From the NCBI RefSeq assembly GCF_008180195.1, contig NZ_VTAV01000001.1:434001-498000 (forward strand): 64,000 nucleotides of DNA, in the 5' to 3' direction. The translations under genes and the position numbers were made by a program. This DNA is from Sphingobacterium phlebotomi. Its GTDB lineage: Bacteria > Bacteroidota > Bacteroidia > Sphingobacteriales > Sphingobacteriaceae. Below, in pieces: positions 34,668 through 44,134 of the stretch. The notes below the pieces were generated by a model, which had not been told where the DNA came from, searched no databases, and saw nothing but the letters and a program-made list of their open reading frames with translations. The stretch's first letter is position 1; every line of letters begins with the position of its first letter.

Positions 34668-37436
34668 ATGAAAATTTCATATAAAATGAAGGATCTTAAA
34701 ATTTATCAACGTGTATTTTTTCACATATTTATCACCTTTATTTTGATAGGACTATCCAATTGTTCCGCGTCAAAGAAATTACGTGTGGAACGTGTGTTGA
34801 TAGAAGGACGTGAAAATCCGATGGGTACTAACACCCTGACACCTTCATTCAGTTGGCAGCTCCAAAGTGATGGACATGACATTATGCAGGCCGATTATAG
34901 AATCACGGTCAGCACAAATAAGGATCTGTCGAAGAAACAAGATTTTTTGTGGGATTCCGACTGGGTGTCTACAGATCAATCGTTATATAATATATACGCA
35001 GGACAGGAGTTGCAAGCAGGAACAACCTATTATGCCCGTGTTGAGGTAAAAGATAACCGCGGGAATGTCGCAGAGAGTGCGGTACAACGTTTTCATACGG
35101 GATTGCTAACAGGAGCGGATTGGGGAGATGCTCAATGGATTACGAAAGAAGTGTTGCCGGACTCGCTCGTGAACCCGTTGCCCCTAAGTTCTAGTAAACT
35201 CCGTATCGATAAAAATTACGACTTACCCGTTTTTCGGAAGAATATAGAGCTGGATAAAAAGTTGGTGTCTTCTATCGCCTATATTTCGGGACTTGGCCAC
35301 TATGAATTGTTCTTAAACGGCCAACCAGTTGATGATGCTGTTTTGCAGCCCGGCTGGACCAAATATGACAAAGAAGCTTATTATGTCGTCTACGATTTGA
35401 CCGAGCATTGGCACAAAGGAAAAAATACCGTTGGTGTCATGCTCGGGAATGGATTTTATTATATCCCACCCATTAAGGGACGCTATCAAAAACATAAAGT
35501 CGCTTTTGGATTACCAAAGCTAAAAATGAAGATAGTCAATCGGTATGCTGACGGCAGCGAAGAAGTAATCGATAGCAATACCAGTTGGAAAGTACATCAG
35601 TCGCCGATTACATTTTCGAGTATGTATGGCGGTGAAGACTATGATGAACATGTGTTACAGGGGAATTGGAGTGAACCAGACTTTGACGATAACGCATGGG
35701 ATACCGCGTTGTTAGTGGATGGCCCTAGCCTCCGCCTGCAGGAAACAGAGCCTGTCCAGATTATGGAGCGATTTAAATCGCAGTACGTAAACCAGATTGA
35801 TGAACGCTTGCAGGTATATGACTTTGGACAGAATGCTTCGGGTATTGTGCGTGTTAAGATGAAAGGTCAACAAGGGGATACCGTACGGATTTATCCTGCG
35901 GAGTTACTGAATGAGGAAGGGCGTGCGAATCAAAAGCATTCCGGAAGCCCTTACTATTATCAATATGTGTTTGCGAAAGATGGCGAAATTCATTGGCGTC
36001 CACGTTTTACCTATTACGGATTCCGCTATGCAGAAGTCCGGTTGATGCCTGCTCACAACCAAAAGATTACGATAGAAGAGATTACGGCGGAACATATTCG
36101 GAACGGCGCGCGCCAGATAGGAAGTTTTCAATCATCCGATACGCTGTTCAATCAAATACACACCTTGATTAACTGGGGAATAAAAAGCAATATGGTCAGT
36201 GTGTTCACGGATTGTCCACATCGTGAAAAACTAGGTTGGCTGGAACAATTACATCTCATGGGACCTTCTGTTCAGTACAACTTTGATGTGGAACGTTTAT
36301 TTGCCAAGTCTCTGGGCGATATGCGTCAGTCACAAACCGAAGAGGGGTTGGTACCGGAAACTGCACCGGAATATGTGCATTTTGATTGGGGGGGCGATGT
36401 GTTCCGTGATTCACCGGAATGGGGTTCCAGTTCAATTATATTAGCATGGTATGCCTATCGATGGTATGGAAACAAAACGTTCCTCACCGATAATTACGAC
36501 ATGATGAAAAAATATATGCATTACCTCCAAGGTAAAGCAAAAGATAATATCCTTTATCAAGGATTGGGGGATTGGTACGATCTCGGACCGGAACGCCCGG
36601 GCTTTTCTCAACTGACAACACCGGGTATTACAGCAACGGCAACATACTATTATGATTTGGAGATAATGGCTAAGATTGCCGAACTGTTGGAGGACAACGA
36701 AAAGAAAATCTATTATGATTCGCTGCGAAATGAAGTCTATCGGGCGTTCAACGAGAAATTCTATCAGGAAGATAATGCGGTGTACGGATCAGGAAGCCAA
36801 ACTGCCCTCTCCATGGCGTTGTACATGGGGTTGGTAGATAAAGCTAATAAAGATAAAGTACGGGCCAATTTGATAAAGGATATTGCAGACAGAGATACGA
36901 GCTTTACAGCAGGTGATATTGGTCACCGTTATTTGCTACAGACCCTGCAGCAGGCGGATCGCGACGATCTGATCTACGCGATGCACAAGGACGATACCCG
37001 ACCAGGCTACGGTTACCAGATACGTCAGGGAGCAAAAGCATTGACAGAATCATGGGCGGCTTTACCGACGGTCTCCAACAATCATTTTATGCTAGGGCAT
37101 CTGATGGAATGGTTTCACACGCGATTAGGAGGATTAGGGCAGGAGGAAGGATCTATTGCGTATAGGCACCTGCGTATAGAACCGAAGATGTTAGATGTTG
37201 TAAAACAAAGAACTGTAGCCTTTGAAAGCCCATATGGGCCGATACGGTTCGAGCATAATGGAGAACGCTATCAAGTGGAAATTCCGGTGAATAGTCGTTG
37301 TACGTTGGTACTTCCGCCGTCTTCCGATTATCAAATCAACGGGAAAACATTAGAGAGACATGAGCATACATTAACAGACGCTGGTATAGAAATTCAACTG
37401 GGGTCGGGGATTTACGATATAAAAAGCAATAAATAA
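34668..37436 (+). CDS. Lipoprotein alpha-L-rhamnosidase, GH78 (second copy, different subgroup)
   Basis: This 922-residue protein has a lipoprotein signal (LIGLSNC). The GH78 domain order is intact. The catalytic motif reads DCPHREKLGWLE (D515, E520, E526), the variant common in Bacteroidota rhamnosidases, in contrast to DCPQRNER...LGD of the first copy. The WELWNG motif of the first copy is replaced by LTESWAALPT, which keeps a glutamate. The start at 34668 could also be the ATG six codons later. It begins the second glycosidase block after a 118-base gap in which I see no clear promoter, and it overlaps the propeller gene by one base (TAATG). Confidence 0.92.
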   Translation: MKISYKMKDLKIYQRVFFHIFITFILIGLSNCSASKKLRVERVLIEGRENPMGTNTLTPSFSWQLQSDGHDIMQADYRITVSTNKDLSKKQDFLWDSDWVSTDQSLYNIYAGQELQAGTTYYARVEVKDNRGNVAESAVQRFHTGLLTGADWGDAQWITKEVLPDSLVNPLPLSSSKLRIDKNYDLPVFRKNIELDKKLVSSIAYISGLGHYELFLNGQPVDDAVLQPGWTKYDKEAYYVVYDLTEHWHKGKNTVGVMLGNGFYYIPPIKGRYQKHKVAFGLPKLKMKIVNRYADGSEEVIDSNTSWKVHQSPITFSSMYGGEDYDEHVLQGNWSEPDFDDNAWDTALLVDGPSLRLQETEPVQIMERFKSQYVNQIDERLQVYDFGQNASGIVRVKMKGQQGDTVRIYPAELLNEEGRANQKHSGSPYYYQYVFAKDGEIHWRPRFTYYGFRYAEVRLMPAHNQKITIEEITAEHIRNGARQIGSFQSSDTLFNQIHTLINWGIKSNMVSVFTDCPHREKLGWLEQLHLMGPSVQYNFDVERLFAKSLGDMRQSQTEEGLVPETAPEYVHFDWGGDVFRDSPEWGSSSIILAWYAYRWYGNKTFLTDNYDMMKKYMHYLQGKAKDNILYQGLGDWYDLGPERPGFSQLTTPGITATATYYYDLEIMAKIAELLEDNEKKIYYDSLRNEVYRAFNEKFYQEDNAVYGSGSQTALSMALYMGLVDKANKDKVRANLIKDIADRDTSFTAGDIGHRYLLQTLQQADRDDLIYAMHKDDTRPGYGYQIRQGAKALTESWAALPTVSNNHFMLGHLMEWFHTRLGGLGQEEGSIAYRHLRIEPKMLDVVKQRTVAFESPYGPIRFEHNGERYQVEIPVNSRCTLVLPPSSDYQINGKTLERHEHTLTDAGIEIQLGSGIYDIKSNK

Positions 37437-38536
37437 TGAAGAAAATAGGGTTACTACTGTGTATAGTATGGGTCGCGAAGATGGGCTTGGCACAAACCAC
37501 AACCGTTTCCGAAGTCGAAATGGAGCAACTCTATCAAGAGATCAAAACACCTTATAAATATGGACTGGTATTGACGCCTAACCATAAAGGAAATTTGATG
37601 GATTGTCCGACTGTATACCGCGAAGGGAAGAACTGGTATATGACCTATATTGTCTTTGATGGAGAGGGGTATGAAACCTGGTTGGCTGAGAGTACGAATT
37701 TATTGGAATGGAAGGTTTTAGGCAAGCAAATGTCAAAAGAGGAAGGCGATAAATGGGATAGTAAACAACGTGCCGGATACAATGCCTTGATTGATACCAA
37801 ATGGGGTGGGAATTACAAGCTCCACACTTACGATGGAAAATATTGGATGTCCTACTTTGGAGGAGCATCTGTTGGCTATGAACCGGAGCCGTTGGCGATC
37901 GGTATGGCTTATACCCAGGAAAGACCTACCAAACCGATGGAGTGGCAGCGATTGGATAAACCTGTTTTAACGAGTGAGGATAAGGATGTGCGTTGGTGGG
38001 AGAACCGACATAAATTGTTTAAAAGTTATGTCATTGAGGATAAGAAAAGAAATTCTGGACATCGTTTTATCATGTATTACAATGCTGTAGGCGATTCCTT
38101 GGAGAACAATAAACCGACGCGCTGGTACGAGCGTATCGGCATGGCTGTTTCCGATGATATGAAAAATTGGAAACGTTATCTGGAAGGACCTGTTGTACAT
38201 CATCCGGTAGGGATTACGGGCGACCCCATGATCCAACGTATCAATAATACCTGGGTGATGTTTTACTTTGGTGCGTTCTGGAAAGATCGAGAAGGTGCAT
38301 TCAATCGATTTGCGGCGTCCAAAGATCTTATCCATTGGACGGATTGGCAGGGCGATAATCTTATCGAATCTTCAGAAGACTTCGATAGCCAGTATGCTCA
38401 CAAATCTTTTGTCATCAAGCATAAAGGTGTCGTTTATCACTACTATTGCGCTGTCGACAAGGATGGAAACAGAGGTATAGCGTTGGCGACCTCCAAAGAT
38501 AAAGGGAAAAGTAAATTAACGTTTGAATCGAAATAA
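37436..38536 (+). CDS. Exported five-bladed beta-propeller glycosidase (GH43/GH32/GH130 superfamily)
   Basis: This 366-residue protein has a signal peptide (about residues 3-20, GLAQ). Blade motifs are visible: DCPTVYREGKNWYMTYI with a candidate catalytic base D56, later GDPMIQRINNTWVMFYFG and YAHKSFVIKHKGVVYHYYCAV. The layout is that of the furanosidase superfamily, which includes arabinofuranosidases, galactosidases and fructosidases. I cannot assign the GH family with certainty. It overlaps GH78 by one base and precedes GH2 by 18 bases, so it probably trims the same pectin side chains. Confidence 0.75.
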   Translation: MKKIGLLLCIVWVAKMGLAQTTTVSEVEMEQLYQEIKTPYKYGLVLTPNHKGNLMDCPTVYREGKNWYMTYIVFDGEGYETWLAESTNLLEWKVLGKQMSKEEGDKWDSKQRAGYNALIDTKWGGNYKLHTYDGKYWMSYFGGASVGYEPEPLAIGMAYTQERPTKPMEWQRLDKPVLTSEDKDVRWWENRHKLFKSYVIEDKKRNSGHRFIMYYNAVGDSLENNKPTRWYERIGMAVSDDMKNWKRYLEGPVVHHPVGITGDPMIQRINNTWVMFYFGAFWKDREGAFNRFAASKDLIHWTDWQGDNLIESSEDFDSQYAHKSFVIKHKGVVYHYYCAVDKDGNRGIALATSKDKGKSKLTFESK

Positions 38537-38554
38537 ATAAACCGCATTATATCT

Positions 38555-40948
38555 ATGTTTAGTAAGTTAGTATCTTTTCTAGTTTTGTTCGTTGCGGTTA
38601 TGCCTAGTATGGCACAACCACGGGAAGCAATTGATTTTAACGGAGATTGGTTTTTTACGTTAGAAGACGATTTACAGTTCAGACGCGCAGATTTCTCTCC
38701 TACAAACTGGAAGAAAGTATCGTTACCACACGATTGGAGTATAGGTTTTGATTTTGGCGAGGAATACCCCGCAGGCAATGCGGGAGGTGCACTTCCCGGT
38801 GGAGTGGGCTGGTATAGAAAAACTTTCCAGTTGCCGAAAAAAGATAAAGGAAGTCATCATATATTATATTTCGGAGGGGTTTATCGCTACGCGGAAGTGT
38901 GGATTAACGGAAAGTATCTAGGTGAAAATATAAACGGTTATCTTTCTTTTGAACACGATTTGACACCCCACTTACGCTATGGAAGCGAACAAAATGTCAT
39001 CGCTGTGCGCGTAGATAACAGTCTGCAACCCAATTCCCGTTGGTATACCGGTTCGGGTATATACCGGGACGTGCGTTTGGAAAAACGTTCTTCCGTTCAT
39101 TTGTTGCGTGAAGAAACCTTTATCACGACACCGGAGGTATCTACTGGGAAAAGTTTGCTTCGTGTGCAATCTGCATTCAACCAAAAGACAGCTGGCCAAG
39201 CAAGAAAGGTAGCCTTGAAATTACAAGATAAAAACAAGAATATTGTTGCTAAAAAAACGATAACCTTATCCGATAACCAGTTTGAAGATCAGCTAGAGGT
39301 GTCTGGGATTGCACTGTGGACACCAGACAACCCGACGTTGTATGACTTGCATATTACGGTCTTGGATCATACAAACAAGGTATTGGATGTGCTACAGTAT
39401 CAGGTTGGTTTCCGCTTTTTTCACTTTGACGAACAAAAAGGGTTTTCCTTAAATGGGGAATCGTTTAAGCTATGGGGAGTATGCCTTCACCATGATTTAG
39501 GGGCGTTGGGAGCAGCATTCAATAAGTCGGCGGCTAAACGACAGTTGATGATGATGAAAGATATGGGGGTTAATGCCATACGTACCGCGCATAATCCGCC
39601 GGCAGAAGAATTTCTAGACCTATGCGATGAGTTAGGTTTTTTGGTACAGAACGAAGCCTATGATATGTGGGCAAAACGCAAAAATAAATTTGATTATCAT
39701 ATTGATTTTAAGGAACACCATATCGACGACCTGATTAGCTTGGTGAAGCGTGACCGTAACCATCCTTCCGTGTTTATGTGGAGTATTGGTAATGAGATCC
39801 GTGAACAATTTGATAGTACAGGCATCGCCTTTACGAAGAGGATGACGGAAGTGGTGAAAAAACTTGACCCGACTCGTCCGGTGACGGCAGCATTGACAGA
39901 AACGAATTATGATAAAAACTTCATCGCACAGGCACAAGCTTTAGATGTGTTGGGATTCAACTATAAGTATTTTGATTACGATAGACTACCAACGGAGTTT
40001 AAAGGTGTGCCATTGATTGCATCCGAGACGACATCCGCGTTGCAAACCAGGGGTGTGTATGATAGCGTGCAGGATACCATTCAATTGTGGCCGGCTTCGT
40101 CCCAAGATAAATTTGTGACGAACGGCAATCCCGATTTTACTGTTTCGGCCTATGATAATGTAGCGGCATATTGGGGAACGAGTCATGAACGGGCATGGCT
40201 AGAAGTGAAGAAGCGGAAGTTCTTAGGTGGTATTTTTGTGTGGACAGGCTTTGATTATTTGGGAGAACCGGTACCATACCCGTACCCTGCGCGCAGTTCC
40301 TATTATGGTATAGTCGATTTGGCAGGCCTTCCGAAAGATGTCTACTATATGTACCAATCGGAGTGGGCAGATACCGAGGTGCTGCATCTTTTGCCGCACT
40401 GGAATTGGAAAGAAGGCGAGCAAGTGGATGTGTGGTGTTACTACAATAACGCAGACGAGGTGGAGTTGTTCCTAAACGGACACAGTCTTGGGCGCCGGTC
40501 GAAAACAGAAGACAAGTTGCATGCGGAATGGAAAGTGCCGTTTGAAGCAGGCGAATTGAAAGTGACGAAAATCAAGGATGGTGCGGTGGTGCAGGAGATT
40601 GTAAAGAAGACAGCCGGCAAACCGGTTGACATTGTCGTAAATGTGGAACATGATCGCTACGCTGTAGATGGAAAGACAGACCTACATTTTCTGACTGTTT
40701 CGCTCGTCGATGAAAATGGAATTGTTGTGCCAGATAACGACGTGGAATTGTCATTTATTCCCCAAGATAATGTAACAATAGCAGGTACGGATAATGGTTA
40801 TCAGGCAGACCTTAGTTCTTTAAGTAATACAAAACGTAGTACCTATAAAGGACTAGCCGTAGGGATAGCCCGAAAACATAATCCAGAAAAAGAAGCAAAA
40901 ATAATGATCAAATCAAACACAATCGAGAAAGAAATACGGATAAAATAA
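38555..40948 (+). CDS. Exported glycoside hydrolase family 2, second copy
   Basis: This 797-residue protein has a signal peptide (about residues 6-21, SMAQ) and starts with the typical DFNGDWFFTLED and LPHDWSI motifs of Bacteroidota GH2 enzymes. The acid/base lies in SIGNEIR (E414) and the nucleophile in IASETTSA (E491). The C-terminal part (about 600-797) looks like DUF4982 followed by an Ig-like domain. It is closer to the beta-galactosidase or beta-glucuronidase-type subgroup with DUF4982 than to the large GH2 at 648. It is 53 bases upstream of SusC. The exact sugar is unknown. Confidence 0.9.
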   Translation: MFSKLVSFLVLFVAVMPSMAQPREAIDFNGDWFFTLEDDLQFRRADFSPTNWKKVSLPHDWSIGFDFGEEYPAGNAGGALPGGVGWYRKTFQLPKKDKGSHHILYFGGVYRYAEVWINGKYLGENINGYLSFEHDLTPHLRYGSEQNVIAVRVDNSLQPNSRWYTGSGIYRDVRLEKRSSVHLLREETFITTPEVSTGKSLLRVQSAFNQKTAGQARKVALKLQDKNKNIVAKKTITLSDNQFEDQLEVSGIALWTPDNPTLYDLHITVLDHTNKVLDVLQYQVGFRFFHFDEQKGFSLNGESFKLWGVCLHHDLGALGAAFNKSAAKRQLMMMKDMGVNAIRTAHNPPAEEFLDLCDELGFLVQNEAYDMWAKRKNKFDYHIDFKEHHIDDLISLVKRDRNHPSVFMWSIGNEIREQFDSTGIAFTKRMTEVVKKLDPTRPVTAALTETNYDKNFIAQAQALDVLGFNYKYFDYDRLPTEFKGVPLIASETTSALQTRGVYDSVQDTIQLWPASSQDKFVTNGNPDFTVSAYDNVAAYWGTSHERAWLEVKKRKFLGGIFVWTGFDYLGEPVPYPYPARSSYYGIVDLAGLPKDVYYMYQSEWADTEVLHLLPHWNWKEGEQVDVWCYYNNADEVELFLNGHSLGRRSKTEDKLHAEWKVPFEAGELKVTKIKDGAVVQEIVKKTAGKPVDIVVNVEHDRYAVDGKTDLHFLTVSLVDENGIVVPDNDVELSFIPQDNVTIAGTDNGYQADLSSLSNTKRSTYKGLAVGIARKHNPEKEAKIMIKSNTIEKEIRIK

Positions 40949-41001
40949 CTCCGTTTTTAGAAGCTAACCCAAAAAATCATTAAAAGACAAATCTACTCAA
41001 G

Positions 41002-44000
41002 ATGAAAACCCTAAGTCTTATGCTAAGAAAATGGCGACTGGACAATTATCCAACCGCCATGGCGCTCATGTTGCTGTTAAGCATCTTGTTGCTGCCCATT
41101 CAACCAGCCTTTTCGGCTGCACAACCGCAATATCAGGTGACAGGACTGATATTGGATGAGGGAGGTAAACCATTAGAAGGTGTTACCGTATCCTTATCAA
41201 ATTCTACGGTAAGCACGCTAACCGATCAGGATGGTACCTTTTCTATTCGTTTGGTTGCGCCCACGGGTAGTTTGCTGTTTACCGCAGTAGGTTATTTAGA
41301 TCATACATTAGAAGTGAAAGCTGATGATAATGTAAAAGTTTCATTGACACCGGACGACCGGCAGTTGGATGAAGTGGTGGTTATTGGATATGGAACGGTA
41401 AGAAAACGGGATTTGACCGGATCGGTAACCTCCGTCAAATCCGAAGATATTGTTCGCTCTCCGGCACACAATCCGCTAGAAGCCATTCAAGGGCAAGTAC
41501 CGGGATTGGATATTACCCGGAATTCGGGCAGCGCGACCTCCGGCGTGAACATGAATATCCGTGGAAAAAGATCGTTATCTACCGCGGAAGATGAATACGG
41601 AAATGCTATCGCCAACAATCCCTTGGTCATTATTGATGGTATGCAAGGTGGTAATATTAGTGATATCCATCCGCAAGATATTGAGTCTATCGAAGTGTTA
41701 AAAGATGCTTCGTCTACGGCTATTTACGGTTCACAGGGTGCGAATGGGGTTATTATCGTAACAACGAAAAGAGGAAAAACCGGCGCTCCTAAGATTAATT
41801 TTAATACCTATGTTGGGGTGAATGGTTGGGCGCAATATCCCGAAATGCAAACAGGTGAGGACTATATACAGCTAAGACGAGAGGCTGCTAAAGCAGCAGG
41901 GCAGTGGGAGGATTCCGACGATGATCAATCGTTGTTTACCGCCGGGGAATGGGCTGCGCTGCAAAACAATCAGTGGGTCAACTGGAAAGATGAAGTTTTT
42001 AAAAACGGCGTTGTACAGAATCATCAATTATCTATCAGTGGTGGAACGGACAATACAACCGCTTTATTATCCGGTGGATATTATCGGGAGCTAGGTTCGT
42101 TTAAGAATGACGCCTTAGACAAATTTAATCTGCGATTGAATGTAGATCAGAATATCGGAAGCTTTGTGAAAGTAGGAACGTCTAGTCAAGTAACGCACTA
42201 CGACGGTAGCAATCGGGCGGATAATGTACTTTGGCGGGCAACGACCAATGTGCCGCTGGGTTTACCCTACGATGACGAAGGAAACGTCATCTTATGGCCT
42301 TTGGGGCGTGAAGGGAAAGTGAGTCCACTTGCGGACGAAGCCAATGAATATACGGCACAACATCGAATCGCAAATACGAATCTTATTACCAATGGATTTG
42401 CGGAAATCAAACCTTTTAACGGTTTTTCGGTGCGTTCCAATTTGGGCGTGAATCTGTTCTATAATAAAAACAACGATTTTGAGAGCCAAAGTTCAATTGA
42501 TCGCGCGGGAGAATTTCCGGATTCGAAAGCTTCTATCCTAAATACGAATAAATCATTTATTACCTGGGATAATATCATCAATTATACTTTCGATGTGGCG
42601 AAGCATAACGTTACACTTACCGCGCTTTCTTCCTGGACACAATCAAAATTTAATTCTTCCTATATGGAAGGGACCGGTCAGTTGGTTGCTGAACAGTTGT
42701 GGCATAACATTGGCGCCAACGAAAAAGAATCGTATGTAATCCGTTCGGGCTATACACAAAACCAAACCATGTCGTATGCCTTTCGTGCCAATTACTCCTA
42801 TCAAGGTAAATATTTATTAACCTTATCCAATCGTTGGGATGGGGCTTCTCGACTTTCCACGGGCAATAAATGGGCAATGTTCCCATCAGTAGCAGCAGCG
42901 TGGCGTGTTAGTGATGAAACTTGGTTTACCGTGCCAAAAGTAGACGATTTCAAAATCCGCTTGAGTTATGGACAAACGGGTAACTCCGGTATCAGTCCTT
43001 ACGGTACGCAATCAGGACTAACGGCATTTTCTAATGCAGGTTTTCAAGATCAAGGGTTTACCTATTATACATACAACGCATTGATTGGAAATCGAGATTT
43101 AGGATGGGAACGATCGGCTTCTTGGAATCTTGGAGCAGACCTCCGGTTATTTTCCAATCGGATAAACCTCGTTGTTGACTTATATAATACGAAGACAACG
43201 GATATTTTGTTGCCAAGAACCTTGCCTACTTCTATGGGGTCGGGAAATAATAATCCTTTTCAGATTTATCAAAATATAGGAAGCTCGCGAAATCGAGGTG
43301 TTGAGGTTGTCCTGAATACCAAAAATATCGACAAAACATTTAAGTGGAATAGTGACTTTACATTTGGCGCTAACAAGGAGGAGATTCTGGACTTAATTGA
43401 TGGCAGGGATATTATTGGTGCAACAACCCGGGAAACAGAAAGTTTGTTGATTGGCAGACCGTTGCAGTCTTTCTATACATTTAAACGACTTGGTATCTGG
43501 CAAGCACATGAAGCAGATGAAGCTGCGACTTATTTTAAAGATGCCGCCAAGACACAGCCCTTCCAACCGGGAGATATTAAGCTTGCTGATCTCAACGGAG
43601 ACAATGTTATCGACGATCTCAACGACGTAACCTATATCGGAACGACATCGCCTCGTTGGACGTTAGGATTCAATAATAGCTTTTCCTACAAGAACTTCGA
43701 CCTCAATGTGTACGCTATTGCACGTTGGGGGCAAATGATGGAATATGATTTTACGGCTTCTTACGATCCACAAGGAAAAGGAAATCACCCGGCTTATTTA
43801 GATTATTGGACAGCGGAAAATCCATCAAACGACTTTCCACGTCCAAATTTGACCAACTTCTATAACTATCTAGGGTATCAGTCGTATAACTATATCGATG
43901 GATCCTACATCAAATTGAAAACGGTGACAGTGGGTTATCGTTTGCCGAAATCCTTTACCGAGCGGGCCGGTCTGAATGGTGTCAGGCTTTATTTAAGTGG

Positions 44001-44121
44001 AAACAATCTGTTTTCCTGGGCGAAGAGCGATTTTGTACAGGACTACGACGCAGAGCGCGGCGGTTCAGCGAAGAGTCCATTGTTGCGTCAATTTGTGTTT
44101 GGTATCAATTTGGATTTATAA
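41002..44121 (+). CDS. susC: SusC-like TonB-dependent outer-membrane transporter
   Basis: This 1039-residue protein has a signal peptide (hydrophobic about residues 20-40), a carboxypeptidase-like regulatory domain (about 45-125; ILDEGGKPLEGVTVSL), the SusC-type motif DEVVVIGYGT (about 128-137), a plug domain (about 140-260; VLKDASSTAIYGSQGANGV) and a 22-strand barrel that ends in an aromatic/hydrophobic strand (FVFGINLDL). With the SusD protein encoded 13 bases later it forms the outer-membrane complex that imports oligosaccharides. There is no sign of an N-terminal signalling (STN/FecR) domain. Confidence 0.96.
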   Translation: MKTLSLMLRKWRLDNYPTAMALMLLLSILLLPIQPAFSAAQPQYQVTGLILDEGGKPLEGVTVSLSNSTVSTLTDQDGTFSIRLVAPTGSLLFTAVGYLDHTLEVKADDNVKVSLTPDDRQLDEVVVIGYGTVRKRDLTGSVTSVKSEDIVRSPAHNPLEAIQGQVPGLDITRNSGSATSGVNMNIRGKRSLSTAEDEYGNAIANNPLVIIDGMQGGNISDIHPQDIESIEVLKDASSTAIYGSQGANGVIIVTTKRGKTGAPKINFNTYVGVNGWAQYPEMQTGEDYIQLRREAAKAAGQWEDSDDDQSLFTAGEWAALQNNQWVNWKDEVFKNGVVQNHQLSISGGTDNTTALLSGGYYRELGSFKNDALDKFNLRLNVDQNIGSFVKVGTSSQVTHYDGSNRADNVLWRATTNVPLGLPYDDEGNVILWPLGREGKVSPLADEANEYTAQHRIANTNLITNGFAEIKPFNGFSVRSNLGVNLFYNKNNDFESQSSIDRAGEFPDSKASILNTNKSFITWDNIINYTFDVAKHNVTLTALSSWTQSKFNSSYMEGTGQLVAEQLWHNIGANEKESYVIRSGYTQNQTMSYAFRANYSYQGKYLLTLSNRWDGASRLSTGNKWAMFPSVAAAWRVSDETWFTVPKVDDFKIRLSYGQTGNSGISPYGTQSGLTAFSNAGFQDQGFTYYTYNALIGNRDLGWERSASWNLGADLRLFSNRINLVVDLYNTKTTDILLPRTLPTSMGSGNNNPFQIYQNIGSSRNRGVEVVLNTKNIDKTFKWNSDFTFGANKEEILDLIDGRDIIGATTRETESLLIGRPLQSFYTFKRLGIWQAHEADEAATYFKDAAKTQPFQPGDIKLADLNGDNVIDDLNDVTYIGTTSPRWTLGFNNSFSYKNFDLNVYAIARWGQMMEYDFTASYDPQGKGNHPAYLDYWTAENPSNDFPRPNLTNFYNYLGYQSYNYIDGSYIKLKTVTVGYRLPKSFTERAGLNGVRLYLSGNNLFSWAKSDFVQDYDAERGGSAKSPLLRQFVFGINLDL

Positions 44122-44126
44122 GGAGG
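44121..44126 (+). promoter_or_regulatory. Strong Shine-Dalgarno sequence in front of susD
   Basis: AGGAGG ends eight bases before the susD ATG at 44135. Bacteroidota rarely use Shine-Dalgarno pairing, and few other genes here show such a motif. It sets the susD start at 44135 and excludes the longer in-frame reading beginning inside susC. Confidence 0.55.
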
Positions 44127-44134
44127 AATTTATC

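Noticed and set aside
43997..44134. Longer in-frame start for susD inside the end of susC
   Set aside because: It overlaps susC by 125 bases and would remove the lipoprotein signal; the ATG at 44135 has a strong ribosome site.
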